This document shows, in pieces, positions 15,596 through 25,204 of a DNA stretch of 32,545 nucleotides. The number at the start of each line of letters is the position of its first letter. Position 1 is the first letter of the stretch. The stretch is from the NCBI GenBank assembly GCA_018645475.1, contig JABGWU010000037.1:1-32545 (forward strand), in the 5' to 3' direction. The stretch is from Opitutia bacterium (lineage in GTDB: Bacteria > Verrucomicrobiota > Verrucomicrobiia > Opitutales > Seribacteraceae). Under the pieces are notes generated by a model. That model did no database searches, had not been told where the DNA came from, and saw only the letters and a program-made list of their open reading frames with translations. Both the position numbers and the translations under genes were made by a program.

Positions 15596-17027
15596 TTCAA
15601 GCACTTACTCAACTCCGATGATTTGTGATCAAAACACAAACCTTCATCCCTTTTTTGAGTCCTGTCTTGCCAAAGCAAAAAATCAAAATGCCACTCTTTA
15701 TTCGTCCATAACCTTCGAAACGAATTATTCGGATCCCTTGGCAATTCTTGAACAGATTCACGAACCTAACCAATCGGTTTGTTATTTTGAAAAACAATCT
15801 GAAGAATTTTCTATTGCGTGCGGCGATCCAATTGTAGATGCAAAGTTTAATGGCTCAGATCGCTTTAAACATGCAAAAGGATGGTCGCAAAAATTATTAT
15901 CAAATACACTGGTAGCGGGTGACCATAAAGTTGAAGGATCCGGCCCCACTCTTTTTCTTAATGCCACTTTTGAAAAGACCTCTAATGATTCAAAGCACCC
16001 TGCTCTTCAAGTTTTCCTTCCACATTGGCAAGTAATTCGAAAAGGGGGTACACATTTCATCATAATTAATTCTGTAATCACACCTTTTACAAACGCCCAT
16101 GAATTAAATACAAATATTCGTGAAACTCTTGAAAAGTTTAATAGTCTGCACGACCATCGACCTCGGTACAAGAATCCTGAAAGAATTCATTTGGGCAAAC
16201 CAGTGGAAGAAAACATTTATGAGCGTGCGGTGGCAAAAGCATTAAGATTAATTTCCCAAGGTAAAATTTCTAAAATAGTTTTGGCACGAAAACTTGTTTA
16301 CCAAACGCAAGATCAGCTTCCTTATTTCTCCATTGCACATTCACTCAGAAACAAATTTCCAGATTGCTACACTTTCTGTATGTCAACTCCAGACAAGGGA
16401 ATGTTTATTGGAGCGACTCCTGAGATTCTTACCCGAATTTCGGGTAATTCTCTAGAAACGGAAGCAGTTGCAGGTACTGCTGCACGCGGTCCATCAGCAG
16501 GTAAAGATGCACACCTCGGAAAAACCTTACTTGGGCGCAATAAGGAAGTTCGTGAACACCGACTCGTAATTGACTCTATTTTACGTAGACTCAAATCCTG
16601 TGGCATTTCAGAATGTAAAGAAGGCAGATCTCGCCTTCTTCGCCTCGCAAACTTGCAACATGTCCGTACTCCTTTGCAGGCAACCCTTGCTGAGGGGGTA
16701 CATCCTTTTGACGCCATATCCGCCTTACACCCAACTCCAGCAATGGGTGGATCCCCTCGCGAAGAGGCGTTGCCTTTGGTTCATGAACTAGAAGGATTTT
16801 CTCGTGGGTGGTACTCCGGTATTGCTGGTTGGTTTGACTCTCGTGGCCGGGGTGAATTTATGGTTCCAATTCGATGTGGAAAAATTATGCCCAACTCACT
16901 CACTCTCTTTGCAGGGGCAGGAATAGTAGAAGGATCGACACCCGCTAATGAAAAGGCAGAAACGGATTTAAAATTAGAAGCAATGCTTGAGGTTATTACG
17001 GGTAAATCGAGCCTTCTCAATGAATGA
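15588..17027 (+). CDS. menF: Isochorismate synthase
   Basis: A 479-residue chorismate-binding enzyme that converts chorismate to isochorismate, the entry step of classical menaquinone synthesis. The C-terminal ~270 residues are the chorismate-binding domain. Visible motifs are KISKIVLARKLVY, FIGATPEILTRI, LETEAVAGTAARG, LANLQHVRTPLQA, LHPTPAMGGSP, RGWYSGIAGWFD, GEFMVPIRC and FAGAGIVEGSTP. These fit MenF/EntC better than anthranilate or aminodeoxychorismate synthase. The adjacent menD fixes the pathway. The frame is open from ATG 15549, but ATG 15588 avoids a long overlap with yidD and has a plausible AGGT upstream. The stop overlaps menD in an ATGA. Confidence 0.93.
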   Translation: MNNSSTYSTPMICDQNTNLHPFFESCLAKAKNQNATLYSSITFETNYSDPLAILEQIHEPNQSVCYFEKQSEEFSIACGDPIVDAKFNGSDRFKHAKGWSQKLLSNTLVAGDHKVEGSGPTLFLNATFEKTSNDSKHPALQVFLPHWQVIRKGGTHFIIINSVITPFTNAHELNTNIRETLEKFNSLHDHRPRYKNPERIHLGKPVEENIYERAVAKALRLISQGKISKIVLARKLVYQTQDQLPYFSIAHSLRNKFPDCYTFCMSTPDKGMFIGATPEILTRISGNSLETEAVAGTAARGPSAGKDAHLGKTLLGRNKEVREHRLVIDSILRRLKSCGISECKEGRSRLLRLANLQHVRTPLQATLAEGVHPFDAISALHPTPAMGGSPREEALPLVHELEGFSRGWYSGIAGWFDSRGRGEFMVPIRCGKIMPNSLTLFAGAGIVEGSTPANEKAETDLKLEAMLEVITGKSSLLNE

Positions 17028-18730
17028 AGCAAGACTCCGAAAGTATTGCCAAGTCCAACCACGCTTGGGGACAAATTGTTGCTGGTACTCTTCATGAACT
17101 CGGAATCTCTAAAGTTTTTTTCTCACCTGGGTTCCGATCGACTCCCTTAGTTTTAGGCCTTGAAAGGCATGCAGGAATTGAATGTCTGCCCGTTCTTGAT
17201 GAGAGATCAGCAGCGTATATAGCACTGGGCTATTCAAAACGCACACAAATACCATGCGTACTGCTCTGCACCTCGGGCTCTGCTCCCACTCATTGGTTTC
17301 CAGCTCTAACAGAGGCCAATCATTCTAGTATTCCAATCATTCTTCTTTCCGCTGATCGCCCTCCTGAATTACAGGACTGTGGAGCCGAACAAACGATTAA
17401 TCAAATTCAGATTTTTGGAACATTTATAAGATCTTTTCATGAAATGCCCCTGCCCTGTTTGGAACCTTCCTCCGTTCATAAATTGCGAACAACTTTAGGG
17501 CAGGCTTATACCAGCACCCAAGGATTAAACCCTGGCCCAGTTCATCTCAACTTCCCCTTTTACGAACCATTCATCCCCGATCAATTTGATCCTCCTCTCC
17601 CCCTACCTAAACTTGAATTACCCAAAGTCATTGAACCTGACGCATCAGATATCATTGAATTGATTCAAAAAGAAATTGGTTCGAGTCAATGCCCACTCGT
17701 TATTGCGGGAGAAAAAGCTCCCTCGAAAAACTTAATCGATTGGCTTATTGACTATCAAACACCTGTGATTTGCGACTCGCTCTCACCTCTTAGAGAATGT
17801 CAATATTCCAATCGCATTCTTCGGTACGAGAACCTTTTAAGGGATACCCATTTTTTAGATTTTGCCATACCTGATTTAATTATAGTTCTGGGTCCATTGC
17901 CCACATCCAAAACACTCAGAAAATGGATAGAGCAAAGCAATGCAAAGCGAATCGTGATTGAACCAAGGGGAATAAAAGTTGATCCACTATCCAGTCCAAG
18001 CTTATCCTTTCAATTGGAATATAAATTTCTTTGCAAACTCCTACTTCCCTCCCACAACAAGGAATGGGAAAATGTATGGAATATCGCAGAAAGAAATGTC
18101 GAAACTAAATTTGACCAAGCCTTTGAAAAAGAACTCCCCTGCTTTGAAGGTAAATTAACCCGCTTGCTTTCGCTTCATATGCCAGGTGGTGCAAGCCTAC
18201 AAGTAGGGAACAGTATGCCCGTCAGGGATCTTGAATGGTTTTGGAAACCCGGAAATGACAATCGTAAATTTTTTGGAAATCGCGGAGTGAACGGAATAGA
18301 TGGAACCTTAAGCACTGCATTAGGAATTGCCCATAAATCTAACACTCCATCCTACCTGATAACTGGAGAATTAGCATTCTTACATGATTCAAATGCGTTA
18401 CTCTTTAACCAGCAATTTGAAGGAAGCCTAACTATCTTTTTAATTAACAATCAAGGTGGTGGGATATTTGAAAACCTTCCTATTGTGAAACAACCTGAAT
18501 TTGAAAAATGCTTTGCAACTCCACAAACCGTTAATTTCTCTCATATCTGCAAAGCCCATGGTATTGAATTTATCAAAGCTACCAATTGGAATGATACAGT
18601 AGACTATATCAAAAATCCCATCGATTTCGGGATCCGAATAATTGAAATGGAAACTGATCGAAAAACAGATCGTAAGACAAGACAATCTCTTCTTGGTTTA
18701 ACTCCTCATCCATTGCCTGGTCGTTCTTAA
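17024..18730 (+). CDS. menD: SEPHCHC synthase MenD
   Basis: A 568-residue TPP enzyme that joins isochorismate and 2-oxoglutarate to give SEPHCHC, the second menaquinone step. N-terminal TPP-pyrimidine domain: FFSPGFRSTPLVLGL, VLDERSAAYIALGYSK with the catalytic Glu, CTSGSAPTHWFPALTEA and LSADRPPELQDCGAEQTI. Middle domain: PLVIAGEKAPSKN and VICDSLSPLRE. C-terminal TPP/Mg domain: NRGVNGIDGTLSTALGIA, ITGELAFLHDSNALLF and LINNQGGGIFENLP. The length is normal (~550-570). The start overlaps menF by 4 bases (ATGA) and the stop shares one base with the glycosylase gene, so translation is probably coupled. It uses 2-oxoglutarate, as does the KOR enzyme elsewhere in the window. Downstream men genes (menH, C, E, B) are not in the window. 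Confidence 0.95.
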   Translation: MKQDSESIAKSNHAWGQIVAGTLHELGISKVFFSPGFRSTPLVLGLERHAGIECLPVLDERSAAYIALGYSKRTQIPCVLLCTSGSAPTHWFPALTEANHSSIPIILLSADRPPELQDCGAEQTINQIQIFGTFIRSFHEMPLPCLEPSSVHKLRTTLGQAYTSTQGLNPGPVHLNFPFYEPFIPDQFDPPLPLPKLELPKVIEPDASDIIELIQKEIGSSQCPLVIAGEKAPSKNLIDWLIDYQTPVICDSLSPLRECQYSNRILRYENLLRDTHFLDFAIPDLIIVLGPLPTSKTLRKWIEQSNAKRIVIEPRGIKVDPLSSPSLSFQLEYKFLCKLLLPSHNKEWENVWNIAERNVETKFDQAFEKELPCFEGKLTRLLSLHMPGGASLQVGNSMPVRDLEWFWKPGNDNRKFFGNRGVNGIDGTLSTALGIAHKSNTPSYLITGELAFLHDSNALLFNQQFEGSLTIFLINNQGGGIFENLPIVKQPEFEKCFATPQTVNFSHICKAHGIEFIKATNWNDTVDYIKNPIDFGIRIIEMETDRKTDRKTRQSLLGLTPHPLPGRS

Positions 18731-19524
18731 TGCCCGAACTTGCTGAAGTTGCTTATTCCTGTAGCCTATGGGATCCGGGTTTAGGAAAGCGGATAAACCA
18801 AGTAATCACCAACCCGACATCACGGGTTTTTAGAGATAACAACAGAGATAGTTTTGAACAGAACTTAAAGGGGGTAATTCTTTCCTCATCCTTTACTCAT
18901 GGAAAACAAATGCTTTTTTCATTCTCGGGTAATCATTGGATAGGCATTCATTTGGGAATGACGGGGAACTTAGCAATCGAATCAAAAGAATATTCCCCCA
19001 AAAAGCATGATGCACTTCTTTTTCGACAATCATCACAAACTCTCGCATTTCGGGATCCCCGTCAATTTGGTCGACTTCGTCTCCATTTAGGAAAAAAATC
19101 ACCAGACTGGTGGAACGATCTCCCAACCTCGATGTTGGCGGAAAGTTTTCATTCAAAAATTCTTACACACGCTCTTGGTCGTCATGCTCGTCGGCCAATT
19201 AAAGCATTACTTCTGGACCAACGCTATTTCCCTGGAATGGGGAACTGGATGGCTGATGAAGTACTTTGGCGAGCAAAGATTAATCCATCCAATTTGAGTG
19301 GAGGCATCAAGAAGACAGATAAAAAAAGACTTTTCAAGCAGATTAAATTTGTAGCCCATGGGGCAATAAAATCAGTAGGTAAGCATGGAGGAGACCCGCC
19401 GAAAAGCTGGCTTTTTCACTCTAGATGGAAAGATGGATTGAAGTGCCCCAAAACCAAAAATCCATTAATTCGAGAACAAATTGGTGGTAGAACCACTTGC
19501 TGGTGTCCATTCGTCCAAAAATAA
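18730..19524 (+). CDS. Fpg/Nei-family DNA glycosylase with incomplete zinc finger
   Basis: A 264-residue member of the formamidopyrimidine-DNA glycosylase family (base-excision repair). Catalytic Pro2-Glu3 are in MPELAEV (usually MPELPEV), and the beta-hairpin Lys is in THGKQMLF. The void-filling Met is in HLGMTG, the Arg/Phe wedge is in RDPRQFGRLRL, and the helix-two-turn-helix region is PGMGNWMADEVLWRA. The C-terminal finger keeps its length, GGRTT and the two outer zinc cysteines (one in LKCPKT, one in CWCPFVQK). The partners expected two residues further on are Thr and Val, so only two of four ligands remain. It starts one base inside the menD stop, an odd partner for a quinone operon. 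It converges with ribF with only 2 bases between. Confidence 0.85.
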   Translation: MPELAEVAYSCSLWDPGLGKRINQVITNPTSRVFRDNNRDSFEQNLKGVILSSSFTHGKQMLFSFSGNHWIGIHLGMTGNLAIESKEYSPKKHDALLFRQSSQTLAFRDPRQFGRLRLHLGKKSPDWWNDLPTSMLAESFHSKILTHALGRHARRPIKALLLDQRYFPGMGNWMADEVLWRAKINPSNLSGGIKKTDKKRLFKQIKFVAHGAIKSVGKHGGDPPKSWLFHSRWKDGLKCPKTKNPLIREQIGGRTTCWCPFVQK

Positions 19525-19526
19525 TT

Positions 19527-20474
19527 TTAAAATTTCTTACTAACTTCTTCCGCTTGAATAATGTCTTTTTTAATCTGAATCCGTAAATCGTCGACAGAAT
19601 CAAATTTTTTCTCAGGTCTCAAAAAAGCCTCTAAAGTCATAGAAACATTAGAACCCTCGAAGCCAAATCCTTCTTCGATTGAATCAAGTACATGCACTTC
19701 GAGAAGAGGTTTTGTAACCCCCTCCTCAACCGTGGGTCTAAGGCCATAATTTGCGATAGCATATTTACTTTCTTCTCCATCACAAGTCACTTGGCCGACA
19801 TATACGCCAAATGCAGGTAGAGCTTCAGGGGACCAAGGCAGGTTAATGGTGGGGAATCCAAATTCACGGCCCATTCCTTTGCCCCGCTGAACTGAAGAAG
19901 AAATTGTATAATGCCATCCCAGCATTTTGTTAACCTCTTCAATTCCTCCAGATAGTAAAGCTTCCCGTATCCTCGAACTGCTAACCGGCAAGGCTGAATA
20001 TAATTTCGATTCAACAACTTCCACTGTTAAGCCAACTTCCTCCCCGAAAGTCTTCAAATGATGACTATCCCAAGTTCTGCCCTTGCCAAAACGAAAATTT
20101 TCTCCCACGCATAGACCCTCAAGGGTGGGGACACGTGCAATTAAAAAAGAGGGGAAATGCTGCCCTTCAACATTTGCAAACTCTTGGTCAAAAGTTCTCA
20201 AAACCACACCGTCCATTCCCGTTTCTATTAATCGTTTTGCTTTGTGGTCTTTATTCATGAGCAAACTCGGAGCAGTTTCTGCTCGAAGAAAAGATGCCGG
20301 ATGTTTTGGAAAAGTAAAGGCAACCGCTTTTCCATTATTTTCATGGGCTATTTCCTGGGATTTAGAAAGAACTGCCTGGTGACCAGCATGAACACCGTCA
20401 AACATTCCCAACGCTAGAAAGATGGGTTGATCTGTACTTCGCCCCAAGTCTTCAATTGAGGTAAAAACCGCCAT
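19527..20474 (-). CDS. ribF: Bifunctional riboflavin kinase / FAD synthetase
   Basis: A 315-residue RibF that makes FMN from riboflavin and then FAD. The N-terminal adenylyltransferase domain shows LALGMFDGVHAGHQAVL (21-37, G-x-F-D-G-x-H-x-G-H), AFTFPKHP, CVGENFRFGKGR and a SSSRIREAL loop. The C-terminal riboflavin kinase domain shows GREFGFPTINLPW (P-T-A/I-N motif), GVYVGQV, AIANYGLRPTV and LEVHVLD. The length is typical (~310). It follows truB with 3 bases between, in the common nrnA-truB-ribF order. Confidence 0.96.
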   Translation of the reverse strand: MAVFTSIEDLGRSTDQPIFLALGMFDGVHAGHQAVLSKSQEIAHENNGKAVAFTFPKHPASFLRAETAPSLLMNKDHKAKRLIETGMDGVVLRTFDQEFANVEGQHFPSFLIARVPTLEGLCVGENFRFGKGRTWDSHHLKTFGEEVGLTVEVVESKLYSALPVSSSRIREALLSGGIEEVNKMLGWHYTISSSVQRGKGMGREFGFPTINLPWSPEALPAFGVYVGQVTCDGEESKYAIANYGLRPTVEEGVTKPLLEVHVLDSIEEGFGFEGSNVSMTLEAFLRPEKKFDSVDDLRIQIKKDIIQAEEVSKKF

Positions 20475-20477
20475 TAC

Positions 20478-21206
20478 TTAGAGAACATGGGAGGGAACTG
20501 CCACATGAATAGGAATTAAAAGAGACTGAAACTCCCCCAAGGGTATCGTTTCAATTTCTTCCAATGGCTTAGCATTTTGGATTTCAAACTGATCAATTTT
20601 TGTTCTTCGTAATGCGGTAAGGTGTGCACCACAACCTAACTTTTGCCCGAGATCGTGCAATACGGTACGAACATAAGTTCCTTTGCTACATGCCATGCTG
20701 AATTCTCCTTTTGGCGAATTCCATTTATTTAGGCTCAACTCATTAATTCGAATAAAACGAGGTTCTCTCTCAACAGTCTTTCCCTTTCTAGCCATCTTGT
20801 AAAGTGGAACGCCGTCAATTTTTTTAGCCGAGAACATAGGGGGGATTTGGTATTGATCTCCTAAAAATGTCTTCATTTCATCCTCAACCCTTACTTGATT
20901 TACTTCCTCAGAAACCGGCTTTTCAGCAACAACCTGTCCATCCGCATCCTGGCTATCGGTTTCAATACCAAGAAGGAACTCACCATCGTAACTTTTATCC
21001 AAGCTAATAAGAAACTGAGAGACTTTGGTGGCCTTACCAATCAACATAATCATAAGTCCGGTGGCCAAAGGATCAAGGGTACCCGCATGGCCAATCTTTT
21101 TCATTTTCAACTTTCTACGCAATCGATCGACAATATCGTGGGAGGTAATTCCCTCAGGCTTATCGACTAGTAGAATTCCTTCAAAAACAGGGTCTTGTAC
21201 ATTCAT
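20478..21206 (-). CDS. truB: tRNA pseudouridine(55) synthase
   Basis: A 242-residue TruB that isomerises U55 in the T-loop of tRNAs. It has [17 protein letters not shown] (10-26), the catalytic Asp45 in [32 protein letters not shown] (the K-x-Y motif), [21 protein letters not shown] and [15 protein letters not shown]. The length corresponds to the short form without a C-terminal PUA domain. It is 3 bases from ribF and 11 bases after the DHH phosphoesterase gene. Confidence 0.96.
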   Translation of the reverse strand: MNVQDPVFEGILLVDKPEGITSHDIVDRLRRKLKMKKIGHAGTLDPLATGLMIMLIGKATKVSQFLISLDKSYDGEFLLGIETDSQDADGQVVAEKPVSEEVNQVRVEDEMKTFLGDQYQIPPMFSAKKIDGVPLYKMARKGKTVEREPRFIRINELSLNKWNSPKGEFSMACSKGTYVRTVLHDLGQKLGCGAHLTALRRTKIDQFEIQNAKPLEEIETIPLGEFQSLLIPIHVAVPSHVL

Positions 21207-21217
21207 AAAATTTATTT

Positions 21218-22204
21218 TTATCTTGCTTCTGCCAAGTGCCTACCTATCGCATCAACAAGTTTCGGGTAAAATTCTTCCCATGTCTGATTCACATTAAATC
21301 CTGCCGCACAGGCATGCCCCCCCCCATTAAATTCCTTTGCGAGAATATCAACTCGGTATCGGGCATCCTTCGCTCTTAAACTTCCTTTAATCTTTCCATT
21401 TCGTTCTTCCAAAAGGGCACCTATTTCAACTCCCTCCATGGAACGGGCATAGTCCACAAAACTCTCGGCATCCTCGGGGTGAGTATTTGTTTCCTTGTAG
21501 TAAGAATCCCGCAGGGTCCCGATACATACCCGCTCATTATGCTCCATTCGAAAACTTGCCAAAAAGCGCTGAAGTAATTGAACACGCCCCGGCTTTTCTC
21601 TTTCATACAATTCATGGGCAACCGATGATGGATCTGCTCCATATTCACACAACCTTCGACACACTTCAAAAACCGAAGCATTTGTCCCAGAATAACAAAA
21701 CTGACCCGTATCAGTAGCAATTCCAACATAAAGTGCATCTGCTGTAATTGAATCTATCTTCATTTCGCAATCCAGAAAAAACTTGGCAAGAATCTCGCCG
21801 GTTGCCGAAGCATCTGACAATACAAAATTGATTGTAGCGTAATTATTGTTGGAAACATGATGATCAATATTCAGAAAAACCTGCGGAAACCGTTTTGATA
21901 ACTCCTCTCCAATTCTATGTTTATCTGCACAATCAACTGTCACGATGGTAAAATCATTTCCCTCTATTTCTTCGGGACTAAAAAAGGGAGTGTTTCCCAC
22001 AAATTTTTTCAATGTCCTTGGAATCGGGTCTTGATTAACAGCTCGGGCATCAATCCCAAGTTCGATTAGAATCCGGGTAAGTCCGACTTGGGAACCGATA
22101 CAATCCCCATCGGGTCGCCGATGACCGAGCACCAATACAGGTTTTCCCCTTAATTCATTTAAGGCATTTACAAACAGATTGGACTCTTGAAGAAAGGAGG
22201 TCAT
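21218..22204 (-). CDS. nrnA: DHH/DHHA1 phosphoesterase (NrnA-type nanoRNase / pAp phosphatase)
   Basis: A DHH-family phosphoesterase of about 328 residues. Motif I is [14 protein letters not shown], motif II VTVDCAD, motif [16 protein letters not shown], and motif IV is near [14 protein letters not shown]; these bind two Mn2+. The DHHA1 substrate domain ends in [12 protein letters not shown]. NrnA proteins degrade 2-5 nt RNA oligomers and remove the 3' phosphate from pAp. The frame is open to ATG 22228. ATG 22204 (MTSFLQESN) is preferred because the extra residues are not family-like, but this is uncertain. It sits upstream of truB and ribF, as in many bacteria, here without rbfA. Confidence 0.92.
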   Translation of the reverse strand: MTSFLQESNLFVNALNELRGKPVLVLGHRRPDGDCIGSQVGLTRILIELGIDARAVNQDPIPRTLKKFVGNTPFFSPEEIEGNDFTIVTVDCADKHRIGEELSKRFPQVFLNIDHHVSNNNYATINFVLSDASATGEILAKFFLDCEMKIDSITADALYVGIATDTGQFCYSGTNASVFEVCRRLCEYGADPSSVAHELYEREKPGRVQLLQRFLASFRMEHNERVCIGTLRDSYYKETNTHPEDAESFVDYARSMEGVEIGALLEERNGKIKGSLRAKDARYRVDILAKEFNGGGHACAAGFNVNQTWEEFYPKLVDAIGRHLAEAR

Positions 22205-22271
22205 AACGAAAAAGCATTGGTGATGCAAAAATACTATCAGAAAGCACTCTACTGGGAAAGCATTGAAATAA

Positions 22272-24770
22272 TCATTTCACTACTAGGAAACCATCCTCGT
22301 CCAATCCCTGGACCATATCCACTGCATCAAAAACTTCATCGGTTCCTAAAATTCCAAATTGAGGATCATTTTTGTAACTCAAGCCAGGTAGTAATCGACC
22401 CAAGGAATTTTTCTTAAATCCCTGCTCCATTTCATCAAAATCACCATTCTGTTCGGCAACAGATTTAAAATTAAGTGAAATAAGCCCGTTCCGATCAGTG
22501 CTTAATCCATTAACTGACTGTAAGACTACCGATTCGTCCTTATTCCGATGCTGAATAGATATGCCTCCGTCTTTACATTCAACTTTGCATATCCCTAGAT
22601 AACCAATCCACAATATCCATTCAGGCTTCAAATATTTAGTATCTTGAACCACAAATCCATCCAGATCCCACAAATGAGACTCTTTTACTCGCAATAGAGA
22701 AGACCATATTTTTGCAGGACCCGACTCATCCTGATAGACTGCCTGCATCGAATTCATCCAAGGCATATATTCTTTGGGGATGGACAAGTATTTTTTTGAT
22801 TCCATACCATCCTTAAGAAATTCAGCTACATCTCCACGGGAAAGTGTGAACATATTTTCAAAACAAATGAACTGCTCTTTGGGACAAATTCGAAATATTC
22901 GATTAATGAGTTTGCTTACCTTTTGTCGAGGTGGGACTCGCTCAGCAAATGACTCTCGTCCCAAATCAAGAACTGCTAACTGAACATCCGCACCGTTGGC
23001 AGAGCTTGCATCCATTTCTGCACCAACGCGAACGGTGACATGATACGGAAAACGAAGTGGTTTTTTAAAGAAAAACCTACCTCGCTGCATACTAAAAATT
23101 GACCCCCATACTCCGTCTATATGAACGGGCACTATTGGAACATGGGCTTGTTTTGCCAATAATAATACACCCCGTTTGAATGTAAAAACCGATCCCGTCC
23201 TTGATATTCCTCCTTCAGCAAAAACGCACAGTGGTAATCCTTCCTTTAATCTACGGACGCAAGCTTTCATAGAGTCCAGAGAGCGATTTGCGGATACGGT
23301 AACCGTATGGGTAATGCGAAAGACGAATCGCATAATTCTGGAATCAGCCAACCCGGAGTAAGCAAGATACCTAATTTTTCTGGGAAATGCCGCACCAATA
23401 AAAACTGGATCTGCATATGACAAGTGATTACTTACCAAAAGAACACCATCCTTGCGCGGAAATTTATCCATTCCCACAATCCGAATTCGGTAAAAAATCC
23501 TTAGGAATATGTGAAACCAAGCCCGAAAGAAATCTTCCATAAGAAACCTTAATGAAATATATGCGACCAAGCAGGCAGGAATTGCCATAATCAATAATTC
23601 CTGTTTTGCAGAAAAACCTAAATACGAAAGCAATGCATGAACAAGAATAAGTCCGATGCTAGAAAGTTGGGTTAGTAAATTGGAAGCAGCTAAAACGCGG
23701 CCTCGTTCCGATTCTCCTGCCCGATCCTGTAAATATCCGTTTAAAGGAACAGCAAACAATGCACCTGAAAAGCCAAGCAACAAACAACCGCAATCAAATA
23801 CATTTTCGAACGGATCCACAAAATATAAAATCATTAAAGCAAGGGGCATTAAAATTGCCCCTATTGGAGTTAATCCCATTTCAACCCGCCCTCGGTTTAA
23901 ATATGCCACAAATAAACTCCCCATCATGATCCCGAGACCAAGAAGTAAAAACCAATATCCATAAAGCCCCCCCATCCCAAACTTCCCAACGACTACCTCA
24001 CCAGATAATTTAACCAAAACAAGGTAAAAAAAACTACCCACCGACCAAAACCAAGCATCCCCAATCGCGGCCCCCCGCAACCCTCTTTCTTTCCATAAGG
24101 AACTCAAGTCACTCCAATGACTCAATAAAACTCCCCATTGAAAAGACTTTGCTTTTGGAGCCTCAGTTTGTGGAGTCGGAATAAATAAAAGCCAAGAAAA
24201 AAGGGCCAATCCAATCGCAATCAGAGATAAAATTAAGCCAGCTTTCCAACCGCCATAGTCTGGAACTAAAAAATCAAAATAACTGGCTGCCGCAAAAGCA
24301 CCTCCTAAAATTCCGAGCATGGTCAACATCTCCATCCATCCAACTGCCATTCCCAAACGATCTGAACCTACCAACTCCTTTAGAATTCCCTTTTTCCCTG
24401 GCGAGAAAAATGCTGATTGAACCGCCAGAAGAAAAAATCCAACCAAGCCGACTGTCAGATTTTCTATAAACAAAGCAAAGCAAAGAACACTTAATCCCAG
24501 CACTTGTCCCAGTAGAGCATAACTCACGACCCTTTTTTTCGAAAAGCGATCCGATACCCATCCCGCCCAAGGCGCAAACACCACAAAAGGTATTATCAGC
24601 AAAAGGGACACAATCTGATTGGTCTGATCCATTTGATCCTTACCAAATTGAAAAGCTGCCATGATCGGCAACATAGCCTTCATTCCATTGTCATTTAATG
24701 CACCAATGGTTTGTGAAATAAGCAACGGGATCAAAACCCAAAATGGTCTTCTATCTTTTTCCTCGTTCAT
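22272..24770 (-). CDS. MFS transporter-PlsC acyltransferase fusion (Aas-like) with decayed ligase tail
   Basis: An 832-residue membrane protein. Residues ~8-415 are a 12-helix MFS domain of the lysophospholipid transporter (LplT) type (LNDNGMKAMLP, WVSDRFSKKRV). Residues ~425-600 are a PlsC-like acyltransferase with NHLSYADP (H449, D454), the FAEGGISRTG motif (517-526) and VPIVPVHIDG (544-553). In Aas-type three-domain proteins a complete acyl-ACP synthetase follows. Here only ~220 residues follow, without the P-loop-like SGTTG motif. Near the end, LGRLLPGLSYKNDP and DMVQGLDEDGFLVVK resemble the GRLLPG and D-x-V-x-x-D-E-D-G-F-L motifs of AMP-forming ligases, then the protein stops. It probably flips and reacylates lysophospholipids using acyl groups activated elsewhere. 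The gene lies between phhB (77 bases upstream) and the DHH gene, on the same strand. Confidence 0.85.
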   Translation of the reverse strand: MNEEKDRRPFWVLIPLLISQTIGALNDNGMKAMLPIMAAFQFGKDQMDQTNQIVSLLLIIPFVVFAPWAGWVSDRFSKKRVVSYALLGQVLGLSVLCFALFIENLTVGLVGFFLLAVQSAFFSPGKKGILKELVGSDRLGMAVGWMEMLTMLGILGGAFAAASYFDFLVPDYGGWKAGLILSLIAIGLALFSWLLFIPTPQTEAPKAKSFQWGVLLSHWSDLSSLWKERGLRGAAIGDAWFWSVGSFFYLVLVKLSGEVVVGKFGMGGLYGYWFLLLGLGIMMGSLFVAYLNRGRVEMGLTPIGAILMPLALMILYFVDPFENVFDCGCLLLGFSGALFAVPLNGYLQDRAGESERGRVLAASNLLTQLSSIGLILVHALLSYLGFSAKQELLIMAIPACLVAYISLRFLMEDFFRAWFHIFLRIFYRIRIVGMDKFPRKDGVLLVSNHLSYADPVFIGAAFPRKIRYLAYSGLADSRIMRFVFRITHTVTVSANRSLDSMKACVRRLKEGLPLCVFAEGGISRTGSVFTFKRGVLLLAKQAHVPIVPVHIDGVWGSIFSMQRGRFFFKKPLRFPYHVTVRVGAEMDASSANGADVQLAVLDLGRESFAERVPPRQKVSKLINRIFRICPKEQFICFENMFTLSRGDVAEFLKDGMESKKYLSIPKEYMPWMNSMQAVYQDESGPAKIWSSLLRVKESHLWDLDGFVVQDTKYLKPEWILWIGYLGICKVECKDGGISIQHRNKDESVVLQSVNGLSTDRNGLISLNFKSVAEQNGDFDEMEQGFKKNSLGRLLPGLSYKNDPQFGILGTDEVFDAVDMVQGLDEDGFLVVK

Positions 24771-24847
24771 TGATAATAATCAAAATAATGTTCACTGGAT
24801 CAATCCCATAGAAGAATTCCCTCTTGCCAAGGGGAATCTTTGCTTTT

Positions 24848-25132
24848 TCAGGCAACCGAATCAATTGCCAAAGCCAAGTCAAAGTCCATCTGTGTTACTT
24901 TATTACCCACATCATGCGTGTTTAAAGATATGTCCACCCGATTAAAACAATTAAACAATGCAGGATGATGTTCTAATTCCTCAACTTCATAAGAAATTCT
25001 TAAAATAAATGACATAGCATCTCGAAATGTTTCAAAAGTGTAGGTTTTTTTTAAACAATTATTTTCAAAAAACCATTCAGACAACTCCAAAATCTTATTG
25101 TTAATTTCTGCCTCGCTTAAACTTTTTTTCAT
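24848..25132 (-). CDS. phhB: 4a-hydroxytetrahydrobiopterin dehydratase (PCD/DCoH family)
   Basis: A 94-residue pterin-4a-carbinolamine dehydratase. The conserved E-x3-H-H-P core is EELEHHPALFN, followed by RVDISLNTHDVGNKVTQMDFDLALAID, which supplies the catalytic His (T-H) and the final Asp. The family dehydrates 4a-hydroxy-tetrahydropterin to recycle the cofactor of aromatic amino acid hydroxylases. Stand-alone copies without a visible hydroxylase gene are common in bacteria and may act on other pterins. The length is normal. It is divergent from uppS with a 72-base spacer (25133-25204) that must hold both promoters. Confidence 0.93.
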   Translation of the reverse strand: MKKSLSEAEINNKILELSEWFFENNCLKKTYTFETFRDAMSFILRISYEVEELEHHPALFNCFNRVDISLNTHDVGNKVTQMDFDLALAIDSVA

Positions 25133-25204
25133 TAGATGGAACTAGAATATGCTTTCCTCGTTGTCAATTGGTCGTGAAATCGTTGAGATATTACCATATT
25201 TAAT

